Shown: positions 43,072 through 50,896 of the stretch, in pieces | How positions within the stretch are numbered: the first letter of the stretch is position 1 | Layout of the letters: each line of letters begins with the position of its first letter | Assembly: GCF_047160095.1 (NCBI RefSeq) | Contig: NZ_AP038785.1 | Location: forward strand, 1,426,001 to 1,490,000 | Origin: Rodentibacter abscessus | Lineage (GTDB): Bacteria > Pseudomonadota > Gammaproteobacteria > Enterobacterales > Pasteurellaceae | Direction of reading: 5' to 3' | DNA length: 64,000 bases | Made by a program: the position numbers and the translations under genes | Notes under the pieces: generated by a model | Seen by the model: only the letters and a program-made list of their open reading frames with translations | Told to the model about the DNA's origin: nothing | Databases searched by the model: none

Positions 43072-44091
43072 TTAATAACGGGCTAAACCCGCCAATATTT
43101 TTTCCGGAAGTTGATGGCGTGCTTGGAAAGCTGCATCTGCAATAGCTTGAGCAAAAGCATTAATATTTGCGTTTCCATGACTTTTCACCACCACGGCGGT
43201 TAAGCCGATAAGCGATGCACCATTGTATTCATCAGGATTAATACGTTTTAAGCGTTGATAAGTCGTTTTAAATAAATAACGCATAATCCAAGAGAAAAGC
43301 GGTTTTAAATAATATTGTTTCGATTGCCCTTTAAATAAAGACAATACATTTTTTGCCGCTCCTTCTAACGTCTTTAAGGCAATATTGCCGGTAAAACCAT
43401 CGCTAACAATCACATCGGCTTTACCATTGAGTAAAACATCACCCTCTATAAATCCGATATAATTAAGTGCGGTCGATTTTTCCAATAAATTTGCCGCCTC
43501 ACGAAGAGATTGACGCCCTTTAATTTCTTCCACACCGATATTTAATAATCCAATGCGCGGATAGACTAAATTTAAACGGTATTCGGCAAAAATCGTTCCC
43601 ATTATAGCAAATTGATAAAGATTTTCTGCACTACATTCAATATTTGCGCCAAGATCCAACATAACGGATTTTTCACCTTCAATCGTTGGAATAAGCGAAA
43701 TCAAAGCAGGGCGAACAATACCTTTCAACGGTTGCAATAAAATCTTAGACAACCCCATCAACGCGCCGGTGTTCCCTGCGCTCACACAGCCTTGAGCAAT
43801 CCCCTGCTGAACAGCCTCCAATGCTAAACGCATCGAACTTCCTTTACTATGGCGCAAAGCGTAAGAAATACCTTGATTATTATCAATAGCACGGGAGCAA
43901 TGGTGAATTTGAATACGATCTAAAAGGGTTTGAGGACAATTCTCAAGCAGGGGGGCAATCTGTTGGCGATCACCAAACAGAATCAAAGAAAGCATCGGAT
44001 CATTTTCCAACGCTAAAAGGGAGGCTGGGATAGTAATACGGGGACCAATGTCCCCGCCCATCACATCTAACGCCAAGGTTAGACGAGTCAA
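43072..44091 (-). CDS. plsX: Phosphate acyltransferase PlsX
   Basis: Makes acyl-phosphate from acyl-ACP for phospholipid synthesis. The 339 residues begin LALDVMGGDIGP, the PlsX family start, and contain CVSAGNTGALM and VSDGFTGNIALK, also typical. It sits between rpmF and fabH, the standard yceD-rpmF-plsX-fabH order. Confidence 0.96.
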   Translation of the reverse strand: MTRLTLALDVMGGDIGPRITIPASLLALENDPMLSLILFGDRQQIAPLLENCPQTLLDRIQIHHCSRAIDNNQGISYALRHSKGSSMRLALEAVQQGIAQGCVSAGNTGALMGLSKILLQPLKGIVRPALISLIPTIEGEKSVMLDLGANIECSAENLYQFAIMGTIFAEYRLNLVYPRIGLLNIGVEEIKGRQSLREAANLLEKSTALNYIGFIEGDVLLNGKADVIVSDGFTGNIALKTLEGAAKNVLSLFKGQSKQYYLKPLFSWIMRYLFKTTYQRLKRINPDEYNGASLIGLTAVVVKSHGNANINAFAQAIADAAFQARHQLPEKILAGLARY

Positions 44092-44112
44092 GTGAATACC
44101 TATAAGTAAAAA

Positions 44113-44283
44113 TTACTTATTGATCACTTTACGACCACGATAGTAACCGTCAGCAGTTACGTGATGGCGTAAATGGGTTTCACCGCTTGCTTTATCCACT
44201 GATACTGCAGCAGTAGTTAATGCATCGTGTGAACGACGCATATCACGACGTGAACGAGATTTTTTGTTTTGTTGAACAGCCAT
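44113..44283 (-). CDS. rpmF: 50S ribosomal protein L32
   Basis: Small basic ribosomal protein, 56 residues, starting [20 protein letters not shown] and ending with [11 protein letters not shown]. This is the bL32 family, of the form lacking zinc cysteines. An AGGAG-like Shine-Dalgarno precedes the ATG. It lies between yceD and plsX. Confidence 0.95.
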
Positions 44284-44305
44284 CGGCTATACTCCTAAAT
44301 TTAAT

Positions 44306-44830
44306 TTACTTTTGCTTTAAATTAGCTAATACAGCGAACGGGCTCGGTTTTTTTGCCAATTCTTCCGGCAATTCGCCAAAAACCTGTTCCTGCGCGGACA
44401 CTTCACAGTGTTCAGATGAATGCATTGGTACAAGCGGCAGAGCTAAAATTAACTCATCTTCCACCGTGCCAAGTAAATCTATTTCGCCAAATTCATTAAA
44501 CTCAATCGGCTCATAAATTTCGGGCAATACATCAGCTTGATCCCAGTTGGACACCGGACTATAAATAAATTCACAATCCAATGTTTGCTTGAACGACTCG
44601 CCACAACGTTGACATTCTAATTCGACTTCAACCTGCGCCTTGCCTTTCATCACCACTAATTTTTGTGGATCAATATAAAACGATAATGTTACCTGTGCAT
44701 CGCTGAGCACGTTCACCACTGATTCGGCTAAACGCTCAAGCTGATTTGCAGCATAATAGCCCACATAATCAAGCCGTCTTTGAGCATCTTTTACCGGATC
44801 AACGGTTAGGGGTAGTTTTACCTTTTGCAT
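44306..44830 (-). CDS. yceD: 23S rRNA accumulation protein YceD (DUF177)
   Basis: A 174-residue protein needed for normal 23S rRNA levels in E. coli. The family motif ECQRCGESF is present in the middle, and the C-terminal ANLKQK tail leads into rpmF 22 bases later. It is the first gene of the yceD-rpmF-plsX-fabH cluster. Confidence 0.92.
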   Translation of the reverse strand: MQKVKLPLTVDPVKDAQRRLDYVGYYAANQLERLAESVVNVLSDAQVTLSFYIDPQKLVVMKGKAQVEVELECQRCGESFKQTLDCEFIYSPVSNWDQADVLPEIYEPIEFNEFGEIDLLGTVEDELILALPLVPMHSSEHCEVSAQEQVFGELPEELAKKPSPFAVLANLKQK

Positions 44831-45030
44831 AGGGCGTGAATATTACCCGTTGTAAAGAAAATAGTCAAAGGGAAATCATATTTTTATGCAATAACGCTAC
44901 GCAAATTTTTGTTTCAAACTTAACTTTTGCAAGAATTGCCTTTTTTCATTACTTTTCTAAAATTATTTTCCGCATCCGGTTTCACCATATTATTCGGCGC
45001 ACCTTTTTCAGATAGACCGTCTCAGGAAAG

Positions 45031-45060
45031 TAAAAATGCGGCTGAAAACAACCGCACTTT
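45031..45060 (-). terminator. Terminator of pfkA
   Basis: On the minus strand, GTGCGGTTG and CAGCCGCAT pair around TTTT (one G-T pair) and are followed by TTTTAC. It starts about 15 bases after the pfkA stop and is partly built from an uptake sequence. Confidence 0.7.
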
Positions 45061-45074
45061 GCATTCACATCGAA

Positions 45075-46040
45075 TTATTCTAAGCGTCTCGCCACTTCCA
45101 GCCAATCAGCTTTAAACTCTCGGCGCATATTATTAATCGCATCAATAATATCGTGATGAACAAGCTGTTCGTTTTGGATTCCTACACAATAACCGCCTTT
45201 TCCTTGAAGAAGCAGATCAACGGCATAAGCCCCCATACGTGAAGCCAAAATACGGTCAAAGGCACAAGGCGAGCCGCCACGTTGAATATGCCCTAATACG
45301 GTTGCACGGGTTTCGTGTCCTACTCGTGCTTCAATCTCTTTCGCCAATGAATGAACATCGGTAATGAGTTCGGTAATCGCAACAATCGCATGGCGTTTAC
45401 CACGAATGATACTACGCTCAATTTGTTGAATAAGTTCTTCACGATTAAATTCCATTTCAGAGGCAACAATATATTCGCATCCGCCTGCAATACCTGCAGA
45501 AATGGTTAAATCGCTACAATGACGTCCCATAATTTCTACAATAGAAATACGTTGGTGCGAGCTTGACGTATCACGCAAGCGGTCAATCGCATCCACTGCG
45601 GTTTGTAATGCCGTTTGATAACCGATGGTGTAATCCGTCCCTGCCACATCATTATCAATGGTTCCAGGAATACCCACACAAGGGAAACCATGTTCTTCCG
45701 TTAACAGTTTTGCCCCCATATAAGAGCCGTCACCACCGATAACCACAAGCGCATCAATACCGTGAGAACGTAAAATTTCCGCACATTTTGTACGCACAGC
45801 CGGATCTTTAAACTCAGGGAAACGGGCTGAACCCAAAAATGTGCCGCCGCGGTTAATAATATCGGATACACTATAGCGGTTTAACTGCTTGATATTGTTG
45901 CTATATAAACCTTGATAACCGTTATAGATACCGAAAACATCCAAACCTTCCGCAAGGGCAGCACGCACAACGCCACGGATTGCGGCATTCATTCCCGGCG
46001 CATCACCGCCGCTTGTTAAAACTGCAATTTTTTTAATCAT
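45075..46040 (-). CDS. pfkA: ATP-dependent 6-phosphofructokinase
   Basis: Phosphorylates fructose-6-phosphate in glycolysis. The 321 residues begin MIKKIAVLTSGGDAPGMNA, matching E. coli PfkA; GGDGSYMGA and PGTIDNDVAGTD are the ATP and substrate motifs. I chose the ATG at 46040; an in-frame TTG lies two codons upstream. The mannitol pathway in this window feeds fructose-6-phosphate into this step. Confidence 0.97.
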   Translation of the reverse strand: MIKKIAVLTSGGDAPGMNAAIRGVVRAALAEGLDVFGIYNGYQGLYSNNIKQLNRYSVSDIINRGGTFLGSARFPEFKDPAVRTKCAEILRSHGIDALVVIGGDGSYMGAKLLTEEHGFPCVGIPGTIDNDVAGTDYTIGYQTALQTAVDAIDRLRDTSSSHQRISIVEIMGRHCSDLTISAGIAGGCEYIVASEMEFNREELIQQIERSIIRGKRHAIVAITELITDVHSLAKEIEARVGHETRATVLGHIQRGGSPCAFDRILASRMGAYAVDLLLQGKGGYCVGIQNEQLVHHDIIDAINNMRREFKADWLEVARRLE

Positions 46041-46161
46041 ATACAACCTACTTTGTATTAAATTTTAAGAAATAAGAAATGCTGCTAAGATTACACTATT
46101 CATCGGTGTCGCTCTAGAAAAAAGTTGAGAAATTTATCCGCCTTTTGATCTAGATAAAATT

Positions 46162-46743
46162 TTATTCTAAATTTCGGCAACGCCACTGCCATACCATCTG
46201 ATCCAATGTTTTCATTTCTTTGGCAATCAAATATTTTTGCAAATGTTGCAAGATTTTCTTTTCGTTTAACCGTTGGTTATTCTTAACCTGCTGTGAATAC
46301 TGAAATTGTACGAAACCGCATCTTGGTATTTCTTTTCCAAGCATCACATTCACCTGCCACGAAGGATTATTTTCCGAAGGCGCATAAACCACATAACCGC
46401 TCAATCCTTCATCTTTCTTCGTTTGCGAATTTTTTATCGGCATCAACTTAAATACTTTTACGCCCGTATTTCGATATATGCGTTCACGTAAAATAATGCG
46501 ATCTTTAATGGAACGATGTTGTGCATTGCGGTCAAGTAAAAGCTCAATTTGCGATTTCCATTTCGCTAAGGTATCAGGCTTGCTCACATAAACATAGCGA
46601 GCCACCGTCCCCAAATCTTGCCCTGTTGCCAATCGATAAGTTTTATTTTGATGTTTAATTTTTGCCGGTACATCAAGTTGTGTTGGCTTGGTTGCACAAG
46701 CGGAAAGGAAAAGTGCGGTCAAAATAACAAAAATTTTATTCAT
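46162..46743 (-). CDS. Putative lipoprotein of unknown function
   Basis: A 193-residue protein with a lipoprotein signal: MNKIFVILTALFLSAC, cysteine at residue 16. I chose the ATG at 46743, which overlaps the yaaA stop by eight bases; the frame is open further upstream but without a signal peptide. The LTAL part of the signal is encoded by an uptake sequence. The body is basic, with no motif I recognise. As I recall, H. influenzae has a hypothetical gene (HI0983) in this position between pfkA and yaaA. Confidence 0.8.
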   Translation of the reverse strand: MNKIFVILTALFLSACATKPTQLDVPAKIKHQNKTYRLATGQDLGTVARYVYVSKPDTLAKWKSQIELLLDRNAQHRSIKDRIILRERIYRNTGVKVFKLMPIKNSQTKKDEGLSGYVVYAPSENNPSWQVNVMLGKEIPRCGFVQFQYSQQVKNNQRLNEKKILQHLQKYLIAKEMKTLDQMVWQWRCRNLE

Positions 46744-47512
46744 CGTGATCCCGTTTAAATACCAATTCTTTTTCAGTGGAGGAAACACTGTCAAACCAAT
46801 AACCGCCTAAATCAAAGTCTTTTAATTGTTCCACCTGGGTTAAACGGTTTCGGATAATATAGCGACACATTAACCCACGGGCTTTTTTCGCATAAAAACT
46901 CACGACTTTATACTTCCCGTTTTTATTATCTAAAAAGACAGGTTTCACAATTTGCGCTTTAAGACGACTCTCTTTTATCGATTTATAATATTCATCGGAA
47001 GCCAAATTCACCAAGATATTATCACCCTGCGCATCAAGAGATTGTTGTACCGCCTGAGTAATCACATCTCCCCAGAACGCATAAAGATCTTTACCTTTAG
47101 CGTTTGCCAATTTCGTTCCCATTTCCAAACGATAAGGTTGCATTAAATCAAGTGGCTGAAGTAAACCATACAAACCGGAAAGCATACGAAGGTGAGATTG
47201 CGAAAACATAATCTCTTCATCAGACAGCGTATCCGCCTCCAAACCGGTATAAACATCACCTTTAAAGGCAAAAATCGCCGGACGGGCATTTTGTTCATTA
47301 TGTACTTTTGTCCATTCGGCAAAACGTGCTGCATTTAAGCCCGCCAGTTTATCGCTGATCGACATTAAAGAAGCAATCTCTTGCGGAGAAAATTGACGGC
47401 AAATCTCAATTAATTGTTCACTATAATCCGTTAAGTGCGGTTGAAAAACAGGGAATTTTCTGACCGCACTTTCAAAGTCTAAGGTTTTTGCGGGGGAAAT
47501 AATCGCAAGCAT
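46736..47512 (-). CDS. yaaA: Peroxide stress protein YaaA (DUF328)
   Basis: A 258-residue protein that in E. coli limits intracellular iron and DNA damage during peroxide stress. It begins MLAIISPAKTLDFES, the family start, and contains LVNLASDEYYKS and FYAKKARG near the C-terminus. It sits between dprA and the lipoprotein gene on the minus strand. Confidence 0.94.
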   Translation of the reverse strand: MLAIISPAKTLDFESAVRKFPVFQPHLTDYSEQLIEICRQFSPQEIASLMSISDKLAGLNAARFAEWTKVHNEQNARPAIFAFKGDVYTGLEADTLSDEEIMFSQSHLRMLSGLYGLLQPLDLMQPYRLEMGTKLANAKGKDLYAFWGDVITQAVQQSLDAQGDNILVNLASDEYYKSIKESRLKAQIVKPVFLDNKNGKYKVVSFYAKKARGLMCRYIIRNRLTQVEQLKDFDLGGYWFDSVSSTEKELVFKRDHDE

Positions 47513-47554
47513 AGCTTCTCCTCATATAAAATCGCGCGCCATTCTAACATAATT

Positions 47555-48676
47555 CTACACACGTTTATAAAGACCGTTTTCGCTCAAAATTAAATCTTGT
47601 AATTCCAAATCCAATAGCTGTACCAGCAACACATCAACCGGCAAACCGAATTCCTCTGCCAAATCATCAATGCTGACCGGCGTATAGCCGATTCTCGCAT
47701 AAAGTTTCGGGTGGCTTGGTGCTTCCACCAATCGGCGGGGATTCGGCGGCGGTGTATAATTTTCCGTTTCAATTTGATCAAAATCGATTTCCGTTTGGCT
47801 ATGAATAGAATGTTGATAAAACGTATCCAAAATATCCTTCACATTCTCTACCAACATCGCCCCTTGCTTGATCAAACGATGACAACCCTGACTAAATTCA
47901 CTTTGAACACTCCCCGGCACAGCAAAAATTTCACGATTTTGCTCTAGCGCATAACGTGCCGTAATAAGCGAACCGCTTTTTTCAGTCGCTTCAATCACCA
48001 AGGTTCCCACCGAAAGCCCGCTGATAATGCGATTTCTGCGTGGAAAATTTGCCGCAACCGGTGGCTGATGAGGCATAAATTCCGAGATCAACGCCCCATC
48101 ATTCCACAAAATTTGCTCCGCCAATGATCGATGTTTCGCCGGATAAATTTCCTCAAGCCCGCTGCCTAACACCGCAATAGTTTGTCCTTTTATATCCACC
48201 ACCGCCTTGTGGCAATAGCCATCAATACCAAGTGCTAATCCGCTTGTAATGGTAAAACCGGCAAGCGACAATTCAGTCGCAAAATATTTCGCCCAGTATT
48301 CACCGTAAGAGGTGCAATAACGGCTACCCACCATTGCCATTTGCCGCTGAGAAATCGCCGTAATATTCCCTTTTACAAACAATAAAGGCGGAAAACTCAC
48401 AATTTGTTTTAACAAATAAGGATAAAAAGGCGAAAAATAATTTACCAAATGATTCCCCTCTTCTTCCGCCCACGACAACACAGGATCGATAAATTTTCTT
48501 TCCGGCTTAAACCAACGACGGATTTGAATCGCCCCCCACCCCATTTGTTCAAAGGCTTCTTTATCGTAGTTCAACAATTCATTTAACGTAACGTTCGATA
48601 AAATTTTATCAATCGCCACACCACCAAGCCTTGGCACTTGCATTAAGCGGAGCAAGGTTTCATCTATACTTTCCAT
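47555..48676 (-). CDS. dprA: DNA processing protein DprA (Smf)
   Basis: Loads RecA on incoming single-stranded DNA during natural transformation. The 373 residues have an N-terminal helix-hairpin-helix-like region (RLGGVAIDKIL), the Rossmann-fold motifs VGSRYCTSYG, SGLALGIDGYCH and FPRRNRIISGLS, and a C-terminal winged-helix domain. A competence CRP-S box lies 79 bases upstream. A divergent DprA-like gene is found 2.2 kb away in the 49-52 kb cassette. Confidence 0.96.
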   Translation of the reverse strand: MESIDETLLRLMQVPRLGGVAIDKILSNVTLNELLNYDKEAFEQMGWGAIQIRRWFKPERKFIDPVLSWAEEEGNHLVNYFSPFYPYLLKQIVSFPPLLFVKGNITAISQRQMAMVGSRYCTSYGEYWAKYFATELSLAGFTITSGLALGIDGYCHKAVVDIKGQTIAVLGSGLEEIYPAKHRSLAEQILWNDGALISEFMPHQPPVAANFPRRNRIISGLSVGTLVIEATEKSGSLITARYALEQNREIFAVPGSVQSEFSQGCHRLIKQGAMLVENVKDILDTFYQHSIHSQTEIDFDQIETENYTPPPNPRRLVEAPSHPKLYARIGYTPVSIDDLAEEFGLPVDVLLVQLLDLELQDLILSENGLYKRV

Positions 48677-48754
48677 TCTTTTTATCCTCCCATATAAATA
48701 AATACCCCGATTATGGAATAAATAGCCAAATACGCGAGTTTTTCACCGCACTTT

Positions 48755-48770
48755 TACGAGCGGGATCGCA
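48755..48770 (-). promoter_or_regulatory. CRP-S (competence) site of dprA
   Basis: On the minus strand TGCGA-TCCCGC-TCGTA, with the same half-sites as the pilA box. It lies 79 bases before the dprA ATG and touches an uptake sequence. It predicts Sxy/CRP-dependent induction. Confidence 0.75.
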
Positions 48771-48831
48771 AAAATCAGCAATAAACGTAACACAACATTA
48801 CCAATCAATATTTCAGTTTTTTTGTGGTTCG

Positions 48832-48918
48832 CAGAGTCGCGTTAGACGAAACCGTAACGCACCATAACCCCAATCAACATTTCACGGAGCGTTACGCCTG
48901 ACGTCTAACACACCCTAC
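48832..48918. repeat. Degenerate GTAGGGTG-family palindrome core
   Basis: Only the inner palindrome remains (GCGTTAGACGAAACCGTAAC ... CTAACACACCCTAC). The outer terminal repeats are not recognisable. It marks the left border of the accessory cassette. Confidence 0.7.
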
Positions 48919-48923
48919 CCGCC

Positions 48924-49010
48924 TTAAAAATCCCTCGTTTCCACACTGTATTCCAGCTCAATTTTCAACCAACCTTTCACCACAAACCGAAAACACATTT
49001 TTTTCATCAT
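48924..49010 (-). CDS. Possible 28-residue small protein
   Basis: A short open frame (MMKKMCFRFVVKGWLKIELE and eight more residues) with a good Shine-Dalgarno, AAGGAAAA, just before two ATG codons. It is transcribed away from the cassette promoter. I recognise no family. Its position between the repeat and the cassette makes it worth noting, but it could be chance. Confidence 0.25.
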   Translation of the reverse strand: MMKKMCFRFVVKGWLKIELEYSVETRDF

Positions 49011-49049
49011 TTTTCCTTAAAAAATTTTCAAAAATCAACATTTAATAGC

Positions 49050-49079
49050 TTGACACAATCGTTTTTTTTTTTTCAATAG
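49050..49079 (+). promoter_or_regulatory. Candidate cassette promoter with 12-T tract in the spacer
   Basis: A perfect -35 hexamer, TTGACA (49050-49055), is followed by a run of twelve Ts (49062-49073) and a weak -10 candidate (TCAATA or CAATAG, 49073-49079). Changes in tract length would alter the -35/-10 spacing. It lies about 30 bases before the first cassette ATG. Confidence 0.5.
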
Positions 49080-49109
49080 GTGGGTTTTGTTTTTATGAGA
49101 TTTTTATAA

Positions 49110-50102
49110 ATGAATATAAATACTCCTTGCTACCTAGATGAATTTGAGTTTGATCAAAACAATGTTTTTTTTGTTGATCTTGATAATACGCTTATTTTTA
49201 GCGATCGGGCAAATACATTTGCCTATTTAGATGCTCTGCATAAACTACTAATAAACAATCAAAAAAAACTTAACTATAAATTATCTGTTTGTGAAGATTA
49301 CTTACAAACACAGACATCAAAACGCTTAACTAGACATGATATAAGGGATATTCTCGAAGAAATACTAAATGCAACGTCTATTGATACAACGAAGACTGGT
49401 ATATTTGATATTGATATAACGGATATTAATTTTTATATAAACAATGTAATTGAAGAAAAAGAAAAACTATACAAAAAATATTTAAACGAACTATATCCAA
49501 ATAACTACCTAATAAATATTTTAAAAAAATACAAAAATCTAGGCTGCAAACTATATTTAGTGACTCAATCTAGATATTTTAGAGCTTATGAAATGTTAAA
49601 TCACTTTAACTTAACAAGTTTATTTGATAATTTCTCATTTTACAGCGAAGAAATTAATCAGAAAATTAAATCTTTCCAATATTATCCAAATATTAATAAC
49701 TATAAAATTGCTCAATATAAGGAAATTATAGATTTATTATGTATAGATAATAGTAAAGCAATTATTATTGATGATATGTTTAACGCTAATGTTGAATTTA
49801 TGGAAGATAATATATTTATTGATATTTTTCTTTCTGAACCTGAGGAAAGTATTGATGGGTTTACGCAGATTATAAATTATCCTATTGATATTGAAGATAT
49901 AAAAGTTATTGATAATATAAATTTAAATTTTGTGTTTGGAGGTTGTACTACAACTACCATAGATAGAAATATACCTGAATACGAGTGGAGGAGGGAAATA
50001 TATAACTCCAAGGGCAAGTGGGGAGAAATGATCGACTATGAAATGAGATATACAGTAAATTACTCAACAAGGTTTAATACTGTAACACAACGTAATTTAT
50101 AG
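49110..50102 (+). CDS. HAD-superfamily phosphatase-like protein (cassette gene 1)
   Basis: A 330-residue AT-rich gene. HAD motif I is FFVDLDNTLIF (Asp23, Asp25), motif II is probably YLVTQSR (Thr152), and motif IV is AIIIDDMF (Asp221, Asp222), so the phosphatase core looks complete. The last ~90 residues match nothing I know. There is no strong Shine-Dalgarno right before the ATG. It is followed 11 bases later by a phosphoribosyltransferase gene, suggesting a nucleotide or phosphosugar substrate. The low GC content contrasts with dprA and leuA and suggests transfer. Confidence 0.8.
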   Translation: MNINTPCYLDEFEFDQNNVFFVDLDNTLIFSDRANTFAYLDALHKLLINNQKKLNYKLSVCEDYLQTQTSKRLTRHDIRDILEEILNATSIDTTKTGIFDIDITDINFYINNVIEEKEKLYKKYLNELYPNNYLINILKKYKNLGCKLYLVTQSRYFRAYEMLNHFNLTSLFDNFSFYSEEINQKIKSFQYYPNINNYKIAQYKEIIDLLCIDNSKAIIIDDMFNANVEFMEDNIFIDIFLSEPEESIDGFTQIINYPIDIEDIKVIDNINLNFVFGGCTTTTIDRNIPEYEWRREIYNSKGKWGEMIDYEMRYTVNYSTRFNTVTQRNL

Positions 50103-50113
50103 AGAGGAAATTT

Positions 50114-50833
50114 ATGAAAGAATTTTTAATTTTCCCTAACAACTACCTTAGCCGTATTATACAGGGATATTTTAGAGAATTTTATTATCACAAAGGAGAT
50201 TCAAGAGGCACATTAGAATATCTTTTATCATTAAAAAATGATTTCAACAACATTCCTATTTCGCAATTACATAAGGCTTGTACGGAACTGAAAGAAGGAC
50301 TAAAAGACGAAATTATAGAAATAGCTTCCAAAATTGAACAGGAAGGAGATATTGCAATTTGTGTCGTTCCTCGTTCTAAAGCAAAAAATACATATTCTAA
50401 TCAACAGCAATTATTTAGTTCAAGTATTAATGATGTCGTAAATGAGCTAGCTAATCCAATAACTAAAGTAGTTAATGGAGTACACTGGATAACAAGACAT
50501 ACGGATACAAGAACAACACACTTAAATAAATCAGGATATGGTGGAAAAGGAGATATGCCTTATGTAGGAATTACTAAGGATACTTGCTATATAGATAACG
50601 AAGTTTTTGGAAAAAATATTATCTTAATTGATGATATTTATACTAAAACTGCGAATATTGATGAAGATTGCATTCAAGCCTTGCTGGATAAAGGAGCTAA
50701 AACTGTTGTATTCTTTGCCATAGGAAAAACTTGGCACTCCTCAGATGGCATTACTACTTCAAGTAAACAAACTAGTAATGAACTCAACTGGAATAACTAT
50801 GCAACAGAGGAGGACATAGATAACCTCATCTAA
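50114..50833 (+). CDS. Phosphoribosyltransferase-domain protein (cassette gene 2)
   Basis: A 239-residue protein. The PRPP-binding loop is visible as IILIDDIYTKTANIDED (Asp173, Asp174) after a beta strand, a variant of the usual VDDVxTTGxT. An earlier segment, AICVVPRSKAKNTYSN (81-96), resembles the N-terminal part of ComF-like transferases. GAGAGGAAA precedes the ATG. It could attach or remove a base using PRPP, but the substrate is unknown. The AT-rich composition is shared with its neighbours. Confidence 0.8.
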   Translation: MKEFLIFPNNYLSRIIQGYFREFYYHKGDSRGTLEYLLSLKNDFNNIPISQLHKACTELKEGLKDEIIEIASKIEQEGDIAICVVPRSKAKNTYSNQQQLFSSSINDVVNELANPITKVVNGVHWITRHTDTRTTHLNKSGYGGKGDMPYVGITKDTCYIDNEVFGKNIILIDDIYTKTANIDEDCIQALLDKGAKTVVFFAIGKTWHSSDGITTSSKQTSNELNWNNYATEEDIDNLI

Positions 50834-50896
50834 TTACATAAGCTAGCAATGAATTTTGCTTGAATGATAATTTCCATTATGAGAAGGAACAACTAA

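Noticed and set aside
44927..45115. 62-codon plus-strand frame between yceD and pfkA
   Set aside because: No ribosome site or family resemblance, and its end overlaps the pfkA coding strand and terminator.
49094..49108. Four-codon minigene (ATG AGA TTT TTA TAA) just before the HAD gene
   Set aside because: Too short to support as a leader peptide, and the Shine-Dalgarno candidate is far away. Mentioned only because the HAD start itself lacks a clear ribosome site.
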